Source of the DNA: Paucibacter sp. Y2R2-4
GTDB taxonomy: Bacteria > Pseudomonadota > Gammaproteobacteria > Burkholderiales > Burkholderiaceae_C
DNA length: 64,000 bases
Direction of reading: 5' to 3'
Assembly: GCF_025717535.1 (NCBI RefSeq)
Contig: NZ_JAJIRO010000003.1
Location: forward strand, 310,001-374,000
This document shows, piece by piece, positions 58,406 to 64,000 of this stretch. The notes beneath the pieces were generated by a model that saw only the letters and a program-made list of their open reading frames with translations, ran no database searches and had not been told where the DNA came from. How positions within the stretch are numbered: the first letter of the stretch is position 1; each line of letters starts with the position of its first letter. The translations under genes and the position numbers were made by a program.

Positions 58406-59842
58406 ATGGCTTCACCGACACCGCCGTCAGGGGCCGGACAAGTTCGCGAGCGTGCGCGGTCCGTGCTAACCGCCTTGGCACGCGGGCTTGCCCGCTTTAA
58501 AGGGCCCATCGTTGCCATCGCCGGTGTCGGCGCCGTACTCAGTGGTTTTGTGGGCTGGTATACGACCTATAAAGCCATCGCTGCCACGCCAACGGTTCAA
58601 AGCACCCCCACGCAGAATGCCGATGCGATTAATCCGCTGTCCATTCTCGTGCTGCCCTTCACCAACCAGACCGGCGACGCAAGCAAAGGCTATATTGCAG
58701 ACGCCCTGACTAGCAGTATCAGCGCTGACTTGAGCCGCATTCGTGATGCATTTGTAGTGCCCACCGCCACGGCCTTCACTTACAAGGACAAAAATCTCAC
58801 TGTGGCCCAGATTGGCAAGGACGCGGGCGTGCGATTTGTGCTGCAAGGCAGCGTGGTGGCCAGCGGTGACAAGTTGCGTATCAGCGCTCAATTGGCGGAC
58901 ACACAAAGCGGCAGGCAGTTATGGAACGAAACACTTGAGGGTGATGCGACCAAACTTTTCGAACTGCAAGATTTGGTGACTGCTCGCATTGGCAATAGCA
59001 TCGGCAATGAGATGGTGATTATGGCGGCGCGGGAAAGTGAAAAGCGCAAGAGTAGTCCTAAGGTGGCTGATCTGAAGATGCGCCAACGCGGCTTAGGACT
59101 AAAGCCGCTGACTAAAGACACCTTTAATCAGCGTGAATCGCTTTTGCGCGCCATCATTAAGCAGGAGCCAGACAACGCTGTCGCGACAGCCGAGCTGGCG
59201 AATCTTTTAACAATCTACGTAGTAAATTTTCTTGACGGGCAAAGCCCTAGAGCTCAACCCATCCTTACGGAGGCTAAGGCACTTGCCCTACGGGCCAAGG
59301 CTATCGATGATCAATTGCCGGACATCTACTCTGCGTTGGCAACTGTTGCTTCTTCAATCGATAAAGACAATGCCGAAATGCGGCGTTATTTTGAGATAGT
59401 ACTCAAGCTCGCACCAAAAGATCCCCGCAGCTACAACGATTTGGCAGTTTGGTATTTCTATGACGGACAACCCAAGGTAGCAATTGAATTCCTGGATAAG
59501 GCGCTATCCCTTTACCCGAAAGCACCCTATCCGAGCATATTAACAAATATGACACGCTGCTACTGGATGCTGGGGGATAACTCTGCAGCAATTATCTGGG
59601 GGCAAAAGGCAATTGATGCTGATCCGACATACCATTACAACATTTCTTTTCTCGCCATGGCTTATTCCAGCCTGGGGCAGATGGATAAAGCGAGGCAATA
59701 CACCAACCAATACAAACAATTGGTGGAAATTGGTCAAAGTCCCGGCATCGAAAAAATCGACGGTTCCGAATCGCCCGCCTATGTAAAATATTACAACGAA
59801 CACTACCTCCCCGAGTGGCGTAAGGCAGGACTGCCGGAATGA
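58406..59842 (+). CDS. TPR protein with TolB-N/FlgO-like domain
   Basis: 478 residues. One membrane helix (FKGPIVAIAGVGAVLSGFVG, residues about 31-50). A domain of the adenylate-cyclase/CadC-associated type follows (SILVLPFTNQTGDASKGYIA; VRFVLQGSVVASGDKLRISA; QLWNETLEGDATKLFELQD). The C-terminal half has TPR helices (AIEFLDKALSLYPKAPYPSI; AIIWGQKAIDADPTYHYNIS). These proteins are often linked to CadC-like regulators or cyclases; none is adjacent. Later codons are noticeably AT-richer than the flanks, which may mean recent acquisition. Confidence 0.75.
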   Translation: MASPTPPSGAGQVRERARSVLTALARGLARFKGPIVAIAGVGAVLSGFVGWYTTYKAIAATPTVQSTPTQNADAINPLSILVLPFTNQTGDASKGYIADALTSSISADLSRIRDAFVVPTATAFTYKDKNLTVAQIGKDAGVRFVLQGSVVASGDKLRISAQLADTQSGRQLWNETLEGDATKLFELQDLVTARIGNSIGNEMVIMAARESEKRKSSPKVADLKMRQRGLGLKPLTKDTFNQRESLLRAIIKQEPDNAVATAELANLLTIYVVNFLDGQSPRAQPILTEAKALALRAKAIDDQLPDIYSALATVASSIDKDNAEMRRYFEIVLKLAPKDPRSYNDLAVWYFYDGQPKVAIEFLDKALSLYPKAPYPSILTNMTRCYWMLGDNSAAIIWGQKAIDADPTYHYNISFLAMAYSSLGQMDKARQYTNQYKQLVEIGQSPGIEKIDGSESPAYVKYYNEHYLPEWRKAGLPE

Positions 59843-59971
59843 GCAACGTTCCCGTGTTTCCGGGGTGTTTTGATGACCGAGAAATGGACTGGCCGGCTTA
59901 AGTCCGCTGTCCTTTCTGGAATTCAGCCATACAAAAGAGTCCGCTGCCTTATCGGCCGCTGACCTTTGGCA

Positions 59972-60000
59972 TGAACTTCCGCTATGGGCACTTTGCTGCC
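59972..60000 (+). repeat. Dispersed repeat copy
   Basis: TGAACTTCCGCTATGGGCAC then TTTGCTGCC, the best-preserved copy. It lies in the 248-bp gap between the TPR gene and yghU. Confidence 0.55.
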
Positions 60001-60090
60001 AATGCCGAGGACAAGACGGTCGACTCTTCTGGGTAGGGCGCCGATCATTGAAACGATCTTGGCTTCTGATGAGCCTTAGCAGTCGCCCTT

Positions 60091-60978
60091 TCAAACGCCG
60101 GCTTGCAGTTTGTCCTGCGTTTGCGTGTCGAAGTCGCTGGCGTGGTGGCGTTCATGCAGTTGCTCGGCCAATTCGCCCCAGCTTCGGTTGACCATGCGCC
60201 CGCGCTGCACGGCCGGCCGTGCGGCGATCTGCTGGGCCCAGCGCTGCACATGGACATAGTCTTGCGTCTGCAAAAACTCGGCCGCGTTGCCGTAAATCTG
60301 GCCTAGGGCGAGCGCGCCATACCAAGGCCAGACGGCGATGTCGGCAATGCTGTAGTCCTCGCCGGCCAGATAGGTCGACTGCGCCAGTCGTTGATCCAGC
60401 ACATCGAGCTGGCGCTTGGCCTCCATGGCAAAACGGTCGATGGCGTACTCGTACTTCTCGGGCGCATAGACGTAGAAGTGACCAAAGCCGCCGCCCAGAT
60501 AGGGCGCGCTGGCCATTTGCCAGAACAGCCAAGAGAGGCATTCGGTCCGTCCGGCCAGATCCTTGGGCAGCAAGGCGCCGAACTTCTCGGCCAGATGCAA
60601 AAGAATGGCGCCCGACTCAAACACCCGCAGCGGTGCGGCGCCGCTGTGGTCTACCAGCGCAGGAATCTTGGAGTTCGGGTTGGCTTTGACAAAGCCGCTG
60701 CCGAACTGATCGCCCTCGCCGATGCGGATCATCCAGGCGTCGTACTCAGCGCCGGCATGGCCCAGCGCCAGCAATTCCTCCAGCATCACCGTGATCTTGA
60801 CGCCATTGGGCGTGGCCATGGAATAAAGCTGCAGCGGATGCCGGCCCAGCGGCAGCTCTTTCTCGTGGGTGGGGCCAGCAATGGGGCGGTTGATGCTGGC
60901 GAACTGGCCGCCGTTGGCTTTGTCCCAGACCCAGATTTTGGGTGGGGTGTAGGGCTTGGGTGTGGTGTCTTGGGTCAT
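60091..60978 (-). CDS. yghU: Glutathione S-transferase-like disulfide reductase YghU
   Basis: 295 residues. The YghU/Ure2p-like architecture is clear: an N-terminal extension (IWVWDKANGGQFASINRPIA), a thioredoxin-like domain with YSMATPNGVKITVMLEE and PNSKIPALVDHSG, and the helical domain with FGHFYVYAPEKYEYAIDRFA. It reduces organic hydroperoxides and disulfides using glutathione. The length matches E. coli YghU (288). Confidence 0.93.
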   Translation of the reverse strand: MTQDTTPKPYTPPKIWVWDKANGGQFASINRPIAGPTHEKELPLGRHPLQLYSMATPNGVKITVMLEELLALGHAGAEYDAWMIRIGEGDQFGSGFVKANPNSKIPALVDHSGAAPLRVFESGAILLHLAEKFGALLPKDLAGRTECLSWLFWQMASAPYLGGGFGHFYVYAPEKYEYAIDRFAMEAKRQLDVLDQRLAQSTYLAGEDYSIADIAVWPWYGALALGQIYGNAAEFLQTQDYVHVQRWAQQIAARPAVQRGRMVNRSWGELAEQLHERHHASDFDTQTQDKLQAGV

Positions 60979-61185
60979 GGGGCAGCGATGAAGTTGGCGC
61001 AGGCCGGGTGTTGCTGAAGCCTGGAGTTAGCGAGGGTTCGAACCGGACACACGGAGCGCCAACAGTTCAAGCAGTGCCACTGTACGAGAGCTGCGACAAG
61101 CGCTGTAACTGGGGCCGAGAAACCCCATGGGACTCTGACGCTTGAGTGCTCGGCCTGCGCCGATTCAAGAAATCTGCGCTGCGAT

Positions 61186-61794
61186 TCAGACCGTCTCGGT
61201 TCGTAGCAAAAGGCCATGGCACAAAGGCTCTTCCGCTCTTTGCAACTGAGAGGACAGGCGTGGCCGCAACAGCGTCAGCGCGATGCCCATGGCCAGCAGC
61301 AGGGCTCCCGCATACATCAGCATGAAGCCTGCGTAGCCCAGCACCGGAGCCAGCGGCTTGGCAATGCCGAGAAAGGCTGCAAACAACCAGCTGGCCGCTC
61401 CCAAGCCCCCCAGCAGACTGGGCAAGCAGGCGGCGCGTTCGGGTTGTGTGTGCACCGCTGCCAAACGCGGGAAGACCCAACGATGCAAGGCCAGGCCGTT
61501 CAAGCTCAGGACCAGCACGACGGTGAGTTTGGCCAGAAGCTTGGGCTTGCGCGCGATCACGGCGGGCTCAAAGCCGGTGTCGATGCCCACCAGCAGCAGT
61601 CCGCTCAGCCACAGCAGCAAGAGGGCGATCGTCACCCAATGGCTGGCTTTGCTGAGCAGCACGGCATCAACCCGGCGCGGCACAAAGATCGCCACATCTC
61701 CCAGCACGATGGCCGCGGCAGCCCCGAAACAGGCCAGCACATGGGCATACAGGGCCAAGAGGCGCAGCAGGGTCGAGGGATCCAGCAGTTCCAT
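61186..61794 (-). CDS. DUF2214-like integral membrane protein
   Basis: 202 residues with five or six membrane helices (LLRLLALYAHVLACFGAAAA; WVTIALLLLWLSGLLLVGID; LLAKLTVVLVLSLNGLALHR; YAGFMLMYAGALLLAMGIAL). The early His and a second His in LHRWVFPR suggest a haem- or metal-binding membrane protein, as in DUF2214/CopD-like families. Function unknown. Confidence 0.65.
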   Translation of the reverse strand: MELLDPSTLLRLLALYAHVLACFGAAAAIVLGDVAIFVPRRVDAVLLSKASHWVTIALLLLWLSGLLLVGIDTGFEPAVIARKPKLLAKLTVVLVLSLNGLALHRWVFPRLAAVHTQPERAACLPSLLGGLGAASWLFAAFLGIAKPLAPVLGYAGFMLMYAGALLLAMGIALTLLRPRLSSQLQRAEEPLCHGLLLRTETV

Positions 61795-62021
61795 GATTGA
61801 TCAAACGCTTGTGCGGGCGAGGGAATGAGTGAACGAGCGGGCGAACTAAAGAAAGAAAGGCCTGCGGCTGACCGCGCGCATGACAAAGCGATGACGAGGG
61901 TCAGCGTGGCGAAACGCAGCGAAGTCTAGGCAGGCTGTGTGACAGCCGCATCAGAAAGCTGCCGTGGACCTGCGAGTGCGAGCGCTTCTTGACCTGGCGC
62001 AAACAAGGCGACCCAGCAGGC

Positions 62022-63059
62022 TCAGTGCATCGAGGTCTGCTGGCTCTCGCGCCAGCTGCTGGGGGCTTGGCCGGTCCAGCGACGGAAGGCGCGGGTGAAG
62101 CTGGAAATCTCCGCAAAGCCCAGGATGAAGGCCACGTCTTGCACATCGTGCTCGGGGTCGCGCAAGAGGTTTTGCGCCAACTCCAGCCGGGTTTGCTGCA
62201 GCAACTCGGCAAAGCCGAACTGCTCGGCTTCCAGGCGGCGCTGCAGGGTGCGCTCGGTCAGATGCATGCGGCGCGCCACAGCGGCGCGCGAAATCTCGCC
62301 CGAAGGCAACATGTCCAGCAGATGAGCGCGCACCTGGCTGCTGGTGTCGCCGCTTTGCAGATTGGCGCGGGTAGCGGCCAGAATTTTCTCGGCGTTCAGC
62401 GCCAGGGCGGGGTGTCCGCCTGGCAAGGGGGCATCGAGTTGTTCGGCCGTGAAGGCCACGCCGGTGAAGGGAGCGTCGGTCTGCACCGGGCTCGCCAGGT
62501 AGTTCTGCAGCGCCGCAGTGCCCGCATCGCGTGGATGCGCCAGGCGGATACCCGCCGGTTGAAACAGACCGTTGTGCATCGTTGGGTGAGTTTTGCGGCA
62601 GAGTGCCGTGATCACCCCCACCCACGCATCATGTGTGACGGGCAAGACCGCCGGTGCTGCCCGGTACTGCAACCACAACAAATCGCCCTCTTGCTCGGTG
62701 CCCAGCAGCGCCACCGAGCTGACCAGATCGTAATAACGCACTAGGCGGCGGATCGCTTCGCGCAAGCTGGTGCTGGCCAGCCAGGCCATCCCCAGCACGC
62801 CCAAAGCCCGCAGACTGAACTGCTGTGCCGTGGCAAGGGCCAGATCGCCCGCGGGACCATAAGCCTGCTCGGCCAAACGCCAAAACTGCAGCGAACTGGC
62901 CTGACTGATACGGGCGCGGGAGTCCAAGAGTTGGGCGGGCTCGATGCGGGCCTGCCTCAGCAGGCCATCTGCATCCACGCCGTGGAAGCGCAGCGCTTGA
63001 TGCAAGGGCAGCAGCAGGCCGCTGGCCAATCCGTCGCGCTGTCGAGGGGAAGCATGCAC
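62022..63059 (-). CDS. AraC-family transcriptional regulator (OruR/ArgR-like, DUF-arabinose-binding N-domain)
   Basis: 345 residues from a GTG at 63059. The N-terminal domain (ALRFHGVDADGLLRQARIEP; FWRLAEQAYGPAGDLALATA) is the arabinose-binding-like domain 2 type. The C-terminal AraC domain has two HTHs (SRAAVARRMHLTERTLQRRL; VQDVAFILGFAEISSFTRAF). The frame stays open to 63245, but that would overlap the promoter of the rightward gene at 63260. Confidence 0.85.
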   Translation of the reverse strand: MHASPRQRDGLASGLLLPLHQALRFHGVDADGLLRQARIEPAQLLDSRARISQASSLQFWRLAEQAYGPAGDLALATAQQFSLRALGVLGMAWLASTSLREAIRRLVRYYDLVSSVALLGTEQEGDLLWLQYRAAPAVLPVTHDAWVGVITALCRKTHPTMHNGLFQPAGIRLAHPRDAGTAALQNYLASPVQTDAPFTGVAFTAEQLDAPLPGGHPALALNAEKILAATRANLQSGDTSSQVRAHLLDMLPSGEISRAAVARRMHLTERTLQRRLEAEQFGFAELLQQTRLELAQNLLRDPEHDVQDVAFILGFAEISSFTRAFRRWTGQAPSSWRESQQTSMH

Positions 63060-63259
63060 CAAGTTCGACTCCAAGAGCTCTAGGCCCGTAACGACGATCT
63101 TAGCCGGAGCCAAGCGGGCGACTTGTGAACCCCATGCCAAAGAGGACGAATGTCTTTTCCGGTCAAACCCTTGGCCGTTTGGGATATGGGTCAACTGCGG
63201 GTATCTACCTAGTATCTGGGTGTGGCTGCATGAAGCGGCTTTCACCGCAAGGAGACCGG
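63060..63259. promoter_or_regulatory. Divergent promoter region
   Basis: 200 bp between the AraC gene and the rightward hypothetical. The AraC protein may bind here. No clear dyad was found. Confidence 0.3.
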
Positions 63260-63937
63260 ATGTTCGACCCGTTGCTGAATCCCCAGGAACCGTTTGATGC
63301 CCGCATCGATGTTGTGCTGGCGCTGCTGAATCAGCGTCGTGAATTCATGCGTCGCGGGGCCGAGAATCTGTTCTCGCGGGCCGAGATCGCCGAATTGCTC
63401 AAGCTGTCGGGTGACCCCTGGACCAGCGCGCTGCTGGCCGAGTTGACCTTTGCCCGCCAGCGGGCTGAAGAGATCGCCGCGCACACGCCTTATGCCCGTG
63501 TGGTCACCGGTTTGGTCGGCACGGCGCGCACCCGCGACGCCTCGCTGCGTTTGATGCGGCGCGCCGTCAGTCGGCCTATTGAGTCAGCGATGCTGCAGGC
63601 GCAGGACCTGCTGGCTCGTATTCAGGCCGACAAGATGCCTTTGACCGCCGCCGCCAGCGAGCGATTGGACTCGCAATTGTTGGCCCTGCAGCAGGCCTGG
63701 ACTCAGTACAGCGACCGCCTCTTGAGCGCCTATCTGCGCTTGCGCGAGTCGCCCGCAAGCTTGATGCAAGAGCAGCCGGCGAATCCGCCGCTACCCACGC
63801 TACCCGCGCCGCATGCGACGACACAGCCGCTGAAGCAGGGGGAGTTGCCGCGTGAGCCGCAGCCCAGGTCTCCAGCGGAACCGGGCGCGGTGCGCTGGAA
63901 TCGACGCCGCAGCGATCAAGAACCAACGCTGCATTGA
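63260..63937 (+). CDS. Conserved-looking hypothetical protein
   Basis: 225 residues from the ATG at 63260 (RBS GGAGAC). It is helical (DVVLALLNQRREFMRRGAEN; QAQDLLARIQADKMPLTAAA) with a disordered Pro-rich C-terminus. No signal or membrane segment. Function unknown. The last 63 bases of the window after it show nothing. Confidence 0.6.
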   Translation: MFDPLLNPQEPFDARIDVVLALLNQRREFMRRGAENLFSRAEIAELLKLSGDPWTSALLAELTFARQRAEEIAAHTPYARVVTGLVGTARTRDASLRLMRRAVSRPIESAMLQAQDLLARIQADKMPLTAAASERLDSQLLALQQAWTQYSDRLLSAYLRLRESPASLMQEQPANPPLPTLPAPHATTQPLKQGELPREPQPRSPAEPGAVRWNRRRSDQEPTLH

Positions 63938-64000
63938 TCGCATTGCAGTGCTTGGGACAGACAGCGATATGCTCGGCGCTGACCCAAGCTCTGGTGATGC

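Noticed and set aside
1-64000. tRNA, rRNA or tmRNA genes
   Set aside because: I looked for cloverleaf-like and CCA-ended segments in the intergenic regions and found none that I would defend.

Overview
The window looks like a chromosome segment of a betaproteobacterium of the order Burkholderiales. I would guess the Roseateles / Paucibacter / Rubrivivax-Leptothrix neighbourhood, because GC is high, two proteins end in PEP-CTERM sorting signals, there are many LysR regulators, and there is a complete Anbu cluster. The genus is inference; nothing here fixes it.

Layout. Positions 1-37973 and 55277-63937 are ordinary chromosome. From the left: a partial Tat-exported beta-helix protein; an OYE-type ene-reductase; a MOSC protein; GTP-dependent PEP carboxykinase with its terminator; a LysR / YecA-like / metallophosphoesterase / universal stress protein run; ArgP-like regulator and D-amino acid dehydrogenase; an Hsp70-like ATPase; a PEP-CTERM protein; a LysR regulator divergent from methylmalonate-semialdehyde dehydrogenase with a perfect palindrome between them; two overlapping membrane diguanylate cyclases; an SDR; an RlpA-like lipoprotein; an FAH-family enzyme; nadC; a chemoreceptor; a third, 7TMR-DISM-linked diguanylate cyclase; an orphan ParA; a second PEP-CTERM protein; the four-gene Anbu cluster (proteasome-like protease, transglutaminase, alpha-E, circularly permuted ATP-grasp); an EamA transporter and a LysR regulator. 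To the right of 55 kb are lipoprotein, membrane and TPR proteins of unknown role, a YghU-like glutathione transferase, a DUF2214-like membrane protein, an AraC regulator and a conserved hypothetical.

The centre of interest is 38.07-54.95 kb: a chromosomal integron. It has a truncated and frameshifted intI remnant (minus strand, about 38069-38163), a LexA-like box (38233-38252), an attI site resembling that of class 1 integrons (about 38271-38345), and about 29 gene cassettes almost all in the same (+) direction. I could place 27 complete or internally deleted attC sites plus one half site. Most are exactly 57 or 111 bp long, and in most cassettes the left end is the reverse complement of its own R'' core, so boundaries can be assigned without a database. 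No intact integrase is present in the window, so the array looks stranded. Cassette genes are small, mostly unrecognised, and include zinc-ribbon membrane proteins, a histidine phosphatase, ASCH, DUF4279-like and HEPN-like proteins, a trypsin-like protease with a SEC-C tail, and a ClpP-like lipoprotein.

The array is interrupted at 46.7-48.4 kb by an AT-richer, reverse-oriented block. It carries the wreck of a peptidase-type (CvaB/RaxB-like) ABC exporter and a ClpP-like secreted protein related to the one in a nearby cassette. The block cuts one attC in half. Copies of a short non-coding repeat sit on both flanks of the integron, one of them directly at the intI truncation point.
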